Shown one piece after another: positions 17,575-26,314 of a DNA stretch of 64,000 bases (positions are counted from its first letter, which is position 1; every line of letters begins with the position of its first letter). Below the pieces are notes generated by a model. It was not told the origin of the DNA and did not search any database. It saw nothing but the letters and a program-made list of their open reading frames with translations. The position numbers were made by a program, and so were the translations under genes. The DNA lies in the NCBI RefSeq assembly GCF_000715505.1, contig NZ_JHEH01000002.1, forward strand, positions 1 through 64,000, written 5' to 3'. The DNA is from Thioclava dalianensis (lineage in GTDB: Bacteria > Pseudomonadota > Alphaproteobacteria > Rhodobacterales > Rhodobacteraceae).

Positions 17575-18641
17575 CTATTCAACCCGCCAAACACCGTCGG
17601 CAGCTCCAGCGGGTTGAACCCGTAATGCTTCAGCCAGCGCAGGTCAGACTCGAAGAACGCCCGCAGATCGGGAATGCCATATTTCAGCATTGCGATCCGG
17701 TCGATCCCCATGCCAAAGGCAAAGCCCTGCCATTCGCTCGGGTCGATCCCGCCCGATTGCAGCACCTTGGGATGCATCATGCCCGAGCCCAGCACCTCCA
17801 TCCAGCCATCGCCTTCGCCGATGCGCAGCTGACCGTCGACCCATGAACATTGGATATCGACCTCGGCCGAAGGCTCGGTGAAGGGGAAATGCGAGGCGCG
17901 GAACCGTGTCTTCACCTTGATCCCGAAATAGGCCGAGAAGAACTCCTCGAGCACCCATTTCAGATTGGCCATCGAGATATCGCGGCCAATCGCCATGCCC
18001 TCGATCTGGTGGAACATCGGCGTATGGGTCTGGTCCATATCCATCCGGTACACCCGCCCCGGCGCGATCACGCGGATCGGCGCGCCCTGATCGAGCATCG
18101 CACGGATCTGCACCGGCGAGGTATGGGTGCGCAGCACATGCGGCGGGCGCGGGTCATCCTCGGCGCGATGCATGAAGAACGTGTCATGCTCTTGGCGCGC
18201 GGGATGCTCGGGCGCGATGTTGAGCGCGTCGAAATTGTGCCAGTCATCCTCGATCTGCGGACCCTCGGCCACGGCAAAGCCCATATCCGCAAAGATCGCT
18301 GTGACCTCATCCATCACCTGAGAGACCGGGTGGATCGTGCCCGCGCGGCGCGGACGGCCCGGCAGCGTCACGTCGAGCCATTCCTCGCGCAGGCGCGCAT
18401 CGAGTGCGGCATCGGCGAGTGCGGCTTTCTTGGCGCGCAGGGCGGCGTCGATCTCATCCTTGAGCAGGTTGAGCGCCTTGCCCGTGCTCTGGCGCTCCTC
18501 GGGGCTCATCTTCCCCAATTCGCGCATCTTCAGGCTGATCTCGCCCTTCTTGCCCAGGGCCGCGAGGCGGATCTCCTCGAGCGCGCCCTCGTCAGATGTC
18601 TCGGCAACGGCGGTGAGATATTTGTCGCGAAGCTCTTGCAT
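17571..18641 (-). CDS. pheS: Phenylalanine-tRNA ligase alpha subunit
   Basis: A 356-residue catalytic subunit. It has an N-terminal coiled coil (about 1-90), then the class II core: motif 2 around [12 protein letters not shown] and motif 3 [18 protein letters not shown] near the C-terminus. The ATG at 18641 is preferred to an upstream one at 18785 because the extra sequence is not conserved in character and a GGGGAAAGAC ribosome site precedes 18641. rpmI-rplT, which often precede pheS, lie about 9.8 kb away here on the same strand. Confidence 0.97.
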   Translation of the reverse strand: MQELRDKYLTAVAETSDEGALEEIRLAALGKKGEISLKMRELGKMSPEERQSTGKALNLLKDEIDAALRAKKAALADAALDARLREEWLDVTLPGRPRRAGTIHPVSQVMDEVTAIFADMGFAVAEGPQIEDDWHNFDALNIAPEHPARQEHDTFFMHRAEDDPRPPHVLRTHTSPVQIRAMLDQGAPIRVIAPGRVYRMDMDQTHTPMFHQIEGMAIGRDISMANLKWVLEEFFSAYFGIKVKTRFRASHFPFTEPSAEVDIQCSWVDGQLRIGEGDGWMEVLGSGMMHPKVLQSGGIDPSEWQGFAFGMGIDRIAMLKYGIPDLRAFFESDLRWLKHYGFNPLELPTVFGGLNR

Positions 18642-18730
18642 GTCTTTCCCCGGAAAAATCGTCGCATATGGGTTAGCCGCAGGTGGACGCCAATGCAACC
18701 TCGCGCAGGCCCCGGCAACGCGGCAAAGGG

Positions 18731-18797
18731 GCTCTGCCCCCGGCTGCGCGTGCCGCACAGCCTCCCCTTGGGATATTTCGCTCAAGAGGAAGCGCCC
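18731..18797 (+). repeat. Dispersed intergenic repeat, copy A
   Basis: GGGCTCTGCCCCCGGCTGCG, then a CCGCAC box and CCTTGGGATATTTCGCTCAAGAG. This is the same plan as the other copies: a GC-rich self-complementary head, a CCxxGGxATATTT box, and a YYAAGAkGAAG tail. Confidence 0.6.
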
Positions 18798-18830
18798 GGT
18801 CAGCTGCCCGCAGCAGGGCCCGGACCCGGG

Positions 18831-18902
18831 CGTTTTTCTTCATCTTGACCCAAATACCTCGAGGGTGAATTCGGCGCAGCCGAAGAGGGGGCAGCGCCCC
18901 CT
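18831..18902 (-). repeat. Dispersed intergenic repeat, copy B
   Basis: Read on the minus strand: GGGGGCGCTGCCCCCTC, a TTCGGCTGCGCCGAA inner hairpin, then CTCGAGGTATTTGGGTCAAG and ATGAAGAAAAACG. It matches copy C in the ATTTGGGYCAAGATGAAG tail. Confidence 0.7.
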
Positions 18903-18984
18903 GCCCGGTTTCGACAAGCGCAATTGCAACGCGGAACGCGCTTCAAAAGATCGCGGGTGCAGACCTGAAATCGCCCCGCAGGGC

Positions 18985-19659
18985 CTAGTCGCGAACCACC
19001 AGATCGGCGGCGCGGCCCTCGCGCAGCATCACCCGGCCATTGGGCAGGTCGTTCTGCTCGACTTTCTTGGAGATGATATCGGGGGCGAAACCCTGTTGCT
19101 GCCAGCGCCGGATCAGCCGTGCGCGCAGCTCGGCCTCGGGCACCTCGATGCGCACCGAGAGGTCGAATAGCGGGTAGAGATCGCGCCAGCCCGGTTGAGT
19201 CAAAAGCAGGTAATTGCCCTCGATCAAAATGTAGCGCGCACGCGCGGGTACCGTGTCGCCATCGGGGACCACTGCATCGATGTCACGATCAAAGATCGGC
19301 ACCGTGCAGGGCTCGCGCGCGTCGCGGAGGCGCTCAAGGCAGGCATGGAGCGCCGCGACATCGAAGGTCTGGGGGGCACCTTTCACGGCGCGCAGGCCTC
19401 GGGCGTCGAGCCATGCATTGTCCTGATGAAAGCCATCCATCGGCACGATGGCGGCCTCATCGCCCAGCGCCTGCGCCAATTGGCGGGCGAGATACGACTT
19501 GCCCGATCCGGGCGCGCCGACCAGCGCGATCAGATTGCGCGGCCCCTCTAGCTGGCGAATATGGGCCGCCAGATCGGCGCGTGGCACTTGCAATTCGGAG
19601 TCCATGAAGGCCCCGTGATCGCCCATCGGCCCGTCGCCATCTCCCAGCCAACCCGTCAT
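18985..19659 (-). CDS. P-loop nucleoside/sugar kinase-like protein
   Basis: A 224-residue NTP-binding protein. Walker A is GAPGSGKS (about 48-55), followed by MDGFHQDN, IFDRDID and LIEGNYLLL. This is the uridine kinase/phosphoribulokinase/pantothenate kinase fold, in the group annotated as nucleoside or fructose kinase-like (YggC/FrcK type). The phosphorylated substrate cannot be assigned. The first ATG (19659) lies three bases after the thiE-like stop with GGGG upstream; an internal ATG at 19605 just before the conserved part is also possible. Confidence 0.75.
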   Translation of the reverse strand: MTGWLGDGDGPMGDHGAFMDSELQVPRADLAAHIRQLEGPRNLIALVGAPGSGKSYLARQLAQALGDEAAIVPMDGFHQDNAWLDARGLRAVKGAPQTFDVAALHACLERLRDAREPCTVPIFDRDIDAVVPDGDTVPARARYILIEGNYLLLTQPGWRDLYPLFDLSVRIEVPEAELRARLIRRWQQQGFAPDIISKKVEQNDLPNGRVMLREGRAADLVVRD

Positions 19660-19662
19660 CGC

Positions 19663-20280
19663 TTACCCCATTGCTGCAATATAACGCCCCAGCGCGGCTG
19701 CCGGGTCATCTTCACGCCAGATCTCTTCGCCCAGAGCGAACCAGTCCGTCACCGGGGCGAATTTCGCCACCAGCTCTTCGGTCAGCGCGCCCTCGGCCAC
19801 GACAGGCACCTCGATCACTTCGGACCACCAAGCGAACATCTCATGCTCGGCCGGCTCGGAGGTGCCAAGGCTGGTCGCCCCGATCGGACCGAAACAGACA
19901 TAATCTGCCCCCGCCTCGCCCGCGCTCATGCCGTCATGGCGCGAATTCCCACAATAGCTGCCCACGATCGCTTCGTCACCAAGCGTCTTGCGGCCATAAC
20001 GGATCTGTTTCGGGCCATCGGTAAAATGCACCCCGTCAAGGCCATGGCGTTCGACCAGTTGCACATGGGTCTCGAGTACCAGCGCCACGTCGCGGGCATG
20101 GGCCTGCGCGCGCAGCGCATCGGCAACGCGCCCGATCTCCAACTCGTCCTTGAGCGCGATCGACAGCCGGATGCAGGCGATCTCATGGGCATCAAGCACG
20201 GCGCCCAGTTTGGGGGCAAATGTCTCCACCTCGAAGGCGGGCGGTGTGATCAGGTAAATCTGCGGGCGATCCTCGGCCAT
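19663..20280 (-). CDS. ThiE-like thiamine phosphate synthase family protein
   Basis: A 205-residue TIM-barrel protein. YLITPP at the start, DGVHFTDG in the middle and DYVCFGPIGATS follow the ThiE layout (thiazole phosphate plus HMP-PP gives thiamine phosphate). Several ThiE positions are altered, for example the usual DGVHLGQ-D is DGVHFTDG-P, so it may be a divergent paralogue with another substrate. No other thiamine gene is adjacent. It forms an operon with the downstream P-loop kinase and is divergent from trmJ. Confidence 0.72.
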   Translation of the reverse strand: MAEDRPQIYLITPPAFEVETFAPKLGAVLDAHEIACIRLSIALKDELEIGRVADALRAQAHARDVALVLETHVQLVERHGLDGVHFTDGPKQIRYGRKTLGDEAIVGSYCGNSRHDGMSAGEAGADYVCFGPIGATSLGTSEPAEHEMFAWWSEVIEVPVVAEGALTEELVAKFAPVTDWFALGEEIWREDDPAAALGRYIAAMG

Positions 20281-20379
20281 GTACGGCTCCTTTTACGGCT
20301 TGATCCGCGTCTTAACGCAACCGCAGCGCCCTTGCCAGAGGCCACGCGCGCGCCTATTGGAGGCGCCAAAGGAGTTCCC

Positions 20380-21141
20380 ATGCCTGCCAAACCCGCCCCC
20401 AGCCTGCCCGATCCGGCCCAACCCGCCTTCATCCTCGTGCGTCCGCAAATGGGCGAGAATATCGGGGCGGCGGCGCGCGCGATGCTCAATTTCGGGCTGC
20501 GCCGGATGCGGATCGTGGACCCGCGCGATGGCTGGCCCAATCCCAAGGCGGTGGCGATGGCTTCGGGGGCGGCCGGGCCGGTGCTGGATTTCGCGGGCGT
20601 GTTCGCGGATGTACCCGCCGCTGTGGCCGATTGCGACTTCGTCTTTGCCACCACCGCGCGCGGGCGCGAGCTGCCCAAACCGATCTACACGCCCGAGGCT
20701 GCGATGACCGAGGCGCGCCGTCGGATCGTGGCGGGCGAAAAGGTGGGCATCCTCTTTGGCCCCGAGCGGACCGGGCTGGAAAATGACGACATCACCCGGG
20801 CCAACGCGATCATCACCGTGCCGGTCAATCCCGATTTCTTCTCGCTCAACCTCGCGCAGGCGGTGCTGCTATCGGCCTATGAATACTCGCGCCATACGCT
20901 CGAGTCGGTGCCGCTCGATCCCGGTCTGGCCGGGCATGAACCCGCGACGGCGGTGGATGTCGAGAAATGGGGCGATCATTTCGAGGGGCGGCTTGAGGAG
21001 GCCGGGTTCTTCCACCCGCCTGAGAAGGCCCCGATGATGAAGCGCAACCTGCGCAACATGTGGACGCGGTTTGCGATGACGCGCTCAGAGGTGCAGATGC
21101 TGCATGGCGCGCTCAAGCAATTGATGCGCCCGCGCGGATGA
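20380..21141 (+). CDS. trmJ: tRNA (Cm32/Um32) 2'-O-methyltransferase TrmJ
   Basis: A 253-residue SPOUT-class methyltransferase. The knot motifs are visible: RPQMGENIGAAARAMLNFGL near the N-terminus (about 19-39), ILFGPERTGLENDDI, and the SAM-binding FFSLNLAQAVLLSAYEY. It methylates the ribose at position 32 of the anticodon loop in several tRNAs. The ATG at 20380 has AAAGGAG seven bases upstream. The C-terminal extension MKRNLRNMWTR is typical of TrmJ rather than TrmL. It stands 58 bases before alr. Confidence 0.9.
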   Translation: MPAKPAPSLPDPAQPAFILVRPQMGENIGAAARAMLNFGLRRMRIVDPRDGWPNPKAVAMASGAAGPVLDFAGVFADVPAAVADCDFVFATTARGRELPKPIYTPEAAMTEARRRIVAGEKVGILFGPERTGLENDDITRANAIITVPVNPDFFSLNLAQAVLLSAYEYSRHTLESVPLDPGLAGHEPATAVDVEKWGDHFEGRLEEAGFFHPPEKAPMMKRNLRNMWTRFAMTRSEVQMLHGALKQLMRPRG

Positions 21142-21199
21142 TCGGGACCGCCGCGCTTTGGGCTTGACCGGGGCGGCGCGTGTACAGAAGAAAGAGACC

Positions 21200-22249
21200 A
21201 TGACACAAGCAGTTTTGAGCATTGATCTTGAGGCGCTGGTCGCGAATTGGCGCGCCCTCGACCGGTGCTCTGGCACCAGCACCCGTACGGCGGCGGTGGT
21301 CAAGGCAAACGGCTATGGGCTGGGGGCGGCCCGCGTGGCGCAGGCGCTTTCTCAAGCCGGCGCGCGGGAGTTCTTCGTGGCGCAGGCCGAGGAAGGCGCG
21401 GATCTGCGCGCAGCCCTTGGCCCCGAGGCGCGGATCTTCGTGCTGGGCGGGCATATGTCGGGCGATGCGCGGTTGATCGGAGAGGCCGGGCTGATCCCGA
21501 TGCTCAACTCTGCCGAGCAGATCGCGCGCCAGATGGCGGCTCTGCCCGATGCGCCCTTTGGCGTGCAGCTCGATAGCGGGATGAACCGGCTCGGGCTTGA
21601 GGCCGATGACTGGGCAAAGGCAGCGCCTGCGCTGCTGGCCAAATCGCCCGCGCTGATCATGAGCCACCTTGCCTGCGCCGATGAGCCTGCGCATGAGATG
21701 AACGCCCGTCAACTGGCCGAGTTCACCCGGATGACGCAGGGCCTAGATGTGCCGCGCTCGCTGGCGGCAACCGGCGGCACATTGCTTGGGCCGGGCTATC
21801 ATTTCGACATGACACGGCCCGGCATCGGGCTTTATGGCGGGCGCCCCTTTACCGAGGCCCGGCATGTCGCGACCCTGTCGCTGCCGGTGATCCAGACGCG
21901 GATCGTGCAGCCCGGCGAGCCGGTGGGCTACGGCAATACATGGCATGCCGAGCGGGTCACCAAGATCGCGACGATCTCGGCGGGCTATGCCGATGGGATT
22001 CACCGCGTGCTCTCGAACCTCCCCCATCTCTACGCGGGCGAGACCCCCTGCCCGCTGCGCGGACGAGTGTCGATGGATCTGCTGACGGTGGATGTCACCG
22101 ATCTCGCAGAGGTCCCCGAGACGCTGGATCTGATCGGTCCCCATCAAGGCGTGGATGCGCTGGCCGATCTGGCAGGCACCATCGGCTATGAGATCCTGAC
22201 CGGGCTTGGGCCGCGCTATGCCCGCCACTATCGCGAGAGCCTCGGATGA
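21200..22249 (+). CDS. alr: Alanine racemase
   Basis: A 349-residue fold III PLP enzyme making D-alanine for peptidoglycan. The PLP lysine is Lys35 in AVVKANGYGLG. Also visible are GMNRLG, SHLACAD, RPGIGLYGG, ISAGYADG (near the catalytic tyrosine) and GRVSMDLLTVDVT. The length is slightly shorter than E. coli Alr (about 360). The stop overlaps the mlaE start as ATGA, so the racemase is coupled to a lipid transporter, an arrangement I cannot explain functionally. Confidence 0.94.
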   Translation: MTQAVLSIDLEALVANWRALDRCSGTSTRTAAVVKANGYGLGAARVAQALSQAGAREFFVAQAEEGADLRAALGPEARIFVLGGHMSGDARLIGEAGLIPMLNSAEQIARQMAALPDAPFGVQLDSGMNRLGLEADDWAKAAPALLAKSPALIMSHLACADEPAHEMNARQLAEFTRMTQGLDVPRSLAATGGTLLGPGYHFDMTRPGIGLYGGRPFTEARHVATLSLPVIQTRIVQPGEPVGYGNTWHAERVTKIATISAGYADGIHRVLSNLPHLYAGETPCPLRGRVSMDLLTVDVTDLAEVPETLDLIGPHQGVDALADLAGTIGYEILTGLGPRYARHYRESLG

Positions 22250-23031
22250 GCAGATGGACCGCCCCGCTCGCAGCCCTCGGACGCGCCACGCTCGGCGCGT
22301 TGGGCGCGACCGGGCGGGTGACGCTCTTTGCGGGCGAGACGCTGTCGCATCTTGTCCGCCCCCCGTTCTATTTCAATGAGTTCTGGCGCGCCTGTCTCAA
22401 TATCGGCTGGCTCTCATTGCCCGTCGTGGGACTGACCGCGCTGTTCACGGGTGCCGCACTCGCTCTGCAAATCTATGCGGGCGGCGCACGGTTCTCGGCC
22501 GAGCAGGTCGTCCCCTCGATCACCGCAATCGGCATGGTGCGCGAGCTGGGCCCGGTGCTGGGCGGCTTGATGGTGGCAGCCCGCGTGGCCTCCTCGATCG
22601 CCGCCGAGATCGGGACGATGAAAGTGACCGAGCAGATCGACGCGCTCACCACGCTTTCGACCAATGCGATGAAATATCTCACCGTGCCGCGGGTCTTGGC
22701 CGCCACGCTTTGCGTGCCTTTGCTGGTGGGCGTGGGCGATATCATCGGGATCATGGGCGGCTGGGCCGTGGGCACAACGCGGCTGGGCTTCAACTCGACC
22801 ACCTATCTCAAGAACACGTGGGACTTCCTGCAATTCTGGGATGTGGGCTCGGGGCTGGTGAAAGGCGCGGCCTTTGGCTTCATCGTGGCACTGATGGGCT
22901 GCTATCACGGCATGCAATCGGGGCGCGGCGCGCAGGGCGTGGGTCATGCGACGAAATCGGCGGTGGTCGCGGCCTCGGTCGCGATCCTCGCTGCGAATTA
23001 TCTGCTGACGGAGGCGTTCTTCTCGGCATGA
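22246..23031 (+). CDS. mlaE: MlaE-family lipid ABC transporter permease
   Basis: A 261-residue permease with five to six helices. FTGAALALQIY, the conserved RELGPVLGGLMVAARVASSIAAEIGTM loop (about 100-127) and ITALxTLSTNAMKYLTVPR are diagnostic of MlaE/TtgB-type permeases for phospholipid traffic between the membranes. It overlaps alr upstream and mlaF downstream by ATGA. The usual MlaD (MCE-domain) partner is not in the window. Confidence 0.92.
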   Translation: MSRWTAPLAALGRATLGALGATGRVTLFAGETLSHLVRPPFYFNEFWRACLNIGWLSLPVVGLTALFTGAALALQIYAGGARFSAEQVVPSITAIGMVRELGPVLGGLMVAARVASSIAAEIGTMKVTEQIDALTTLSTNAMKYLTVPRVLAATLCVPLLVGVGDIIGIMGGWAVGTTRLGFNSTTYLKNTWDFLQFWDVGSGLVKGAAFGFIVALMGCYHGMQSGRGAQGVGHATKSAVVAASVAILAANYLLTEAFFSA

Positions 23032-23774
23032 TCGAAATCTCCGGCCTCAGCAAATCTTTCGGCGCCAAGCAGGTGCTGCGCGGCGTCGATCTGGTCGTGC
23101 CTTCGGGCCAGTCGACCGTCATCATCGGGGGGTCGGGCACGGGCAAATCGGTGCTGCTCAAATGCATCCTTGGCTTGGTCCAGCCCGATGGCGGCACGAT
23201 CCGCCTGGACGGGCAGGACATTCGCAACGGCGCGCGCGATGCGTTCCTCGCACGGTTCGGTATGCTGTTTCAGGGGGCGGCCCTGTTTGACAGCCTGCCG
23301 GTTTGGCACAATGTCGCGTTTCGACTGCTGCGCGGAAGTTTGGCGCGCCCCAAGGCTGAGGCGCGCGCCATCGCCTTGGACAAGCTGCGCCGGGTCGGGC
23401 TGGATGCGGATGTGGCCGATCTCTTTCCCGCCGAGCTGTCGGGCGGCATGCAAAAGCGGGTCGGGCTTGCCCGCGCCATCGCCGCCGATCCGGAGATCAT
23501 CTTCTTTGACGAGCCGACGACCGGGCTCGATCCGATCATGGCCGGGGTGATCAACGCGCTGATCCGCGAGATCGTCTCGGAGATGGGCGCCACCGCGATC
23601 ACCATCACCCATGATATGAGCTCGGTGCGCGCCATCGCGGACCGGGTCGCGATGATCCATGCGGGCAAGATCCGCTGGGAGGGGCCAATCGCGGATCTGG
23701 ACACGACGCCGGACCCGTATATCCAGCAATTCATCCATGGCCGGGCCGACGGGCCGATCGGCACTCTGCGCTAA
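23028..23774 (+). CDS. mlaF: MlaF-type ABC ATPase
   Basis: A 248-residue ATPase. Walker A is GGSGTGKS (34-41), the Q-loop region MLFQGAALFDSL is characteristic of MlaF, and there is a signature LSGGMQKRVGLARA, Walker B IIFFDEPTTGLDPI and switch histidine ITHDM. It powers MlaE for glycerophospholipid transport at the inner membrane. It begins within the mlaE stop codon (ATGA). Confidence 0.94.
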   Translation: MIEISGLSKSFGAKQVLRGVDLVVPSGQSTVIIGGSGTGKSVLLKCILGLVQPDGGTIRLDGQDIRNGARDAFLARFGMLFQGAALFDSLPVWHNVAFRLLRGSLARPKAEARAIALDKLRRVGLDADVADLFPAELSGGMQKRVGLARAIAADPEIIFFDEPTTGLDPIMAGVINALIREIVSEMGATAITITHDMSSVRAIADRVAMIHAGKIRWEGPIADLDTTPDPYIQQFIHGRADGPIGTLR

Positions 23775-23882
23775 GCCCACCCAAGATCCCGGCGCGAAGC
23801 CCTTGATCTCTAAACAAGAGTTGATTTTGAGCGGATTTTCGCCGACACTTGATCATGGGTTGAGGCATCTGGGGGATGGCCA

Positions 23883-24644
23883 ATGGCGAACGATTTGGGC
23901 GGCACCGCGGCCGTATCGCGGATCTATGCACTGACCGGACAGGCGTTGAACGCACTGGTGTTGCTCTGCGCTCTGGCGGCGCTGTGCTGGATTGGGGCGG
24001 CGCTGCTGGGGCTGGCACCTTGGCTCGAGATCGACGCAAGGTTGGGCGATCTGCCGGTCCCGAATTTCGGGATCTGGCTTCAGGGCGGAGTTGCGGCGCT
24101 GGCGCTGATCTTGCTGCTCTATCTGCCAAGTGCCAGCCGGGTCTCGCGGCTTGAAGGCAGCCATCGCAATTTCAAGATCTCGATGACGGATGTGGCGCAG
24201 GCCTACCGCGCCGCCCATGACAGCGACCGCTCTGCGAGCTTTGCGCTCTCGGGCGAGTTCGACGCGATGCGCGAGCGGATGGAGTATCTGCGCCGCCATC
24301 CCGAGCTGGGCGATCTGGAGCCCGAATTGCTGGAGCTGGCCGCGCAGATGAGCCTGCAAAGCCGCGATCTGTCACGGATCTATTCCGACCAGAAGGTGAG
24401 CCGCGCCCGGACTTTTCTCAAGCAGCGCCAGCAAGAGACCGACCGACTGGCAGAGCAGATTGCGCTGGCCCGCAGGACCTGTGACGAGCTGCGCGAGTGG
24501 ATCACGGATGTCGAGGTGGAAGAGCGCAAAGTGAGCGCCGAGCTAAAGCTGCTCGAGCGCGATCTGCGTGACATTCTGCCCGCGCTCGGCTACGAGTTGG
24601 AAGATGGCACACAGCCCAATGTGGTGCCGATGCCCAAGAAGTAA
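23883..24644 (+). CDS. Conserved membrane protein with coiled coil
   Basis: A 253-residue protein of unknown function. Two hydrophobic helices (about 20-45 and 63-83) are followed by a long soluble part that is helical and charged, with heptad-like stretches at about 160-235 (SRARTFLKQRQQETDRLAEQ and later). I do not see an MCE domain. Relatives in this family are often labelled DNA repair protein, which the sequence does not support. It lies between mlaF (108-base gap) and the PqiA-like gene (24-base gap), so a role in envelope lipid handling is possible but unproven. Confidence 0.7.
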   Translation: MANDLGGTAAVSRIYALTGQALNALVLLCALAALCWIGAALLGLAPWLEIDARLGDLPVPNFGIWLQGGVAALALILLLYLPSASRVSRLEGSHRNFKISMTDVAQAYRAAHDSDRSASFALSGEFDAMRERMEYLRRHPELGDLEPELLELAAQMSLQSRDLSRIYSDQKVSRARTFLKQRQQETDRLAEQIALARRTCDELREWITDVEVEERKVSAELKLLERDLRDILPALGYELEDGTQPNVVPMPKK

Positions 24645-24668
24645 GGCCGCCCCGTTGCGCAGGTTGCG

Positions 24669-25106
24669 ATGCTGAAATTTGCCAATCTGACGCTGTTGAT
24701 CCTGTTTCCGATCGCTTGGTCCGCGCCTTTGCTGCGTGCGGGCCTGCTGCCGTTTTTCTCGCTCGACACGATATCGGTGCTCTCGGGGCTGCAAAGCCTG
24801 TGGCAGACCGATGTGTTTCTGGCCGTGCTGGTCACGTTTCTGGCGCTCTTTGCCCCCTATCTCAAGGTGATCGGGCTGGCGCTGGTGCAGTTCGGGCTGG
24901 CCTCGGAGGCGCTGCGCCCCGCATTGCGCGTGCTTGGCAAGCTCGCGATGGCGGATATCTTCCTGATCGCGATCTATATCGTGGTGGCCAAGGGGATGGG
25001 GATGGGGCGGATCGAGACCGGATGGGGTCTCTACCTGTTCACCTTTTGCGTGGCAGCGACCTATGCGCTCTCAGCGCTGGACGCGCGCCGCAGCGCGCGT
25101 CTCTAA
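24669..25106 (+). CDS. Single-domain PqiA-like membrane protein
   Basis: A 145-residue protein with four predicted helices. SLDTISVLSGLQSLWQTD, LVTFLALFAPYLKVIGL and LGKLAMADIFLIAIYIV match one repeat of the paraquat-inducible protein A family (the family core is WSMxDVF). It lacks the zinc-ribbon cysteines found in full PqiA. PqiA proteins work with MCE proteins in the envelope, which fits the nearby mlaEF, but no PqiB is present here. Confidence 0.78.
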   Translation: MLKFANLTLLILFPIAWSAPLLRAGLLPFFSLDTISVLSGLQSLWQTDVFLAVLVTFLALFAPYLKVIGLALVQFGLASEALRPALRVLGKLAMADIFLIAIYIVVAKGMGMGRIETGWGLYLFTFCVAATYALSALDARRSARL

Positions 25107-25130
25107 GCATATAGTCCGCCGCGATCGGTG

Positions 25131-25358
25131 TCAGTGCACCGAGACGGGCGCGTAGTCATATTCCCGCGCCACCGAGAAGGCGAGCTTGCGGTCCTTGAAC
25201 AGGGCCAGACGCTCTCCGTTCATGTCATGGGCGGCGTAGAGATGATCGACCTCGCCCAATTCGTCCTGCACTTCTTGCGGCAAATCGGCCACCGAAACTT
25301 CGCGGATATAGACGATGCGATCTTCCGTTTCGCCGTCAAAGTCGAATTTCGTATCCAT
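25131..25358 (-). CDS. DUF1150-family protein
   Basis: A 75-residue acidic protein. IVYIREVSVADLP, the LYAAHDMNGERLALF core and the C-terminal DYAPVSVH are the DUF1150 pattern. It lies 16 bases after hsp20 on the same strand, the usual arrangement in alphaproteobacteria, which suggests co-expression during heat shock. Its function is unknown. Confidence 0.85.
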   Translation of the reverse strand: MDTKFDFDGETEDRIVYIREVSVADLPQEVQDELGEVDHLYAAHDMNGERLALFKDRKLAFSVAREYDYAPVSVH

Positions 25359-25374
25359 TTTCGTACCTCCTGCC

Positions 25375-25788
25375 TCAGGGTCTCTTGATTGGGATGGTCT
25401 GTACCACCGTGTCGGGCTGGGCCCGGATCAGGTCGATATGCAGCAGCCCGTTTTCCATCGCGGCGCCCGCAACATCGACACCATCGGCCAGCACGAAACT
25501 GCGCTGGAAGGCGCGCGCGGCAATCCCACGATGGAGATAAAGCCGCTGTCCCGCCTCTTCCGATTGCCGTCCGCGGATCACCAAAGCGCGGTCTTCTAGC
25601 GTGATCGAGAGGTCTTTATCGCCAAACCCCGCCACAGCGAGCGTGATGCGGAAGGCGTCTTCCCCGCGCTGTTCGATATTATAGGGCGGATAGGCGTCAG
25701 AGCCAGATTTCGCTGTCCGCTCTACGAGGCGCTCCAACTGGTCGAACCCCAGCAGGTAAGGATGCGCGCCAAAACTCAATTTCGTCAT
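25375..25788 (-). CDS. Small heat-shock protein (Hsp20/IbpA-like)
   Basis: A 137-residue alpha-crystallin-domain chaperone. YPPYNIEQRGEDAFRITLAVAGF starts the domain (about 34), the RGIAARAFQRSFVLADGVDV loop is typical of IbpA-like proteins, and the C-terminus has the I-x-I anchor (IPIKRP). It binds unfolding proteins for later refolding. The ATG at 25788 is chosen because the conserved N-terminus starts there; the open frame continues upstream without family sequence. A heat-shock-type promoter candidate lies at 25859-25887. Confidence 0.9.
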   Translation of the reverse strand: MTKLSFGAHPYLLGFDQLERLVERTAKSGSDAYPPYNIEQRGEDAFRITLAVAGFGDKDLSITLEDRALVIRGRQSEEAGQRLYLHRGIAARAFQRSFVLADGVDVAGAAMENGLLHIDLIRAQPDTVVQTIPIKRP

Positions 25789-25858
25789 CAGGCAAGCCCT
25801 TGTCCAAGCGACGTTGCAATTTACGGGCCCCGATATCTCAGCAACCCTCTGGTAAGAA

Positions 25859-25887
25859 ATATGGGCGTACAATCACGGCCCCGCAAG
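25859..25887 (-). promoter_or_regulatory. Candidate sigma-32 promoter of hsp20
   Basis: On the minus strand CTTGCG (25882-25887), a 16-base spacer and CCCATAT (25859-25865). This is close to the heat-shock consensus CTTGAA / CCCCATNT. It would place the start of transcription about 65 bases upstream of the hsp20 ATG. Confidence 0.4.
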
Positions 25888-26011
25888 AGGGGGCGCGGCA
25901 AAACGCCCGGAGGATTTTTCCCCCGCAGCGTTCGGATTTTGCTATATTAAACCCAAGATGGCGTGGCCTATGAGTCGGGCCGGTCAGCCCCCACATACGG
26001 AAAACAGACCT

Positions 26012-26230
26012 ATGAACGCTCATATCGAGATGGATCACGAGGAGGTGCTGCGCGTGAAGCTTGGCGTCCTCAAGCGCGAACATCGCGACCTCGACGAGGC
26101 AATCATTGCCCTCACCCAAACGGTCCATTCCGACCAGCTTCGCCTTGTCCGGCTGAAAAAGCGCAAACTCGCGCTCAAGGATGAGATCGCGCGGATCGAA
26201 GACCAGCTCACCCCCGATATCATCGCCTAA
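26012..26230 (+). CDS. DUF465 (YdcH-like) small protein
   Basis: A 72-residue helical protein. VLRVKLGVLKREHRDLDEAI and the LVRLKKRKLALKDEIARIE end form two antiparallel helices, the DUF465 pattern. It is soluble and charged. Its function is unknown. It is transcribed away from hsp20 and stands alone before purE. Confidence 0.85.
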   Translation: MNAHIEMDHEEVLRVKLGVLKREHRDLDEAIIALTQTVHSDQLRLVRLKKRKLALKDEIARIEDQLTPDIIA

Positions 26231-26314
26231 GACAGAAGATCCGCCTGCGCGCAGGGCTTGCCGCCACGGCACAGATTTCTATAGTGCGCGCTTCAAACGG
26301 CGAGAGGGGGCCTT

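Larger units (their letters stand above)
18642..18984. other. Non-coding interval upstream of pheS with two dispersed repeats
   Basis: 343 bases without a credible gene. It holds the pheS promoter region, which I cannot pinpoint, and two head-to-head copies of the dispersed intergenic repeat (18731-18797 and 18831-18902). Confidence 0.7.

Noticed and set aside
25789-25858. A ROSE-type RNA thermometer in the hsp20 leader
   Set aside because: I looked for the U/CUGGGG-type pairing with the ribosome site and found no convincing stem that covers it.
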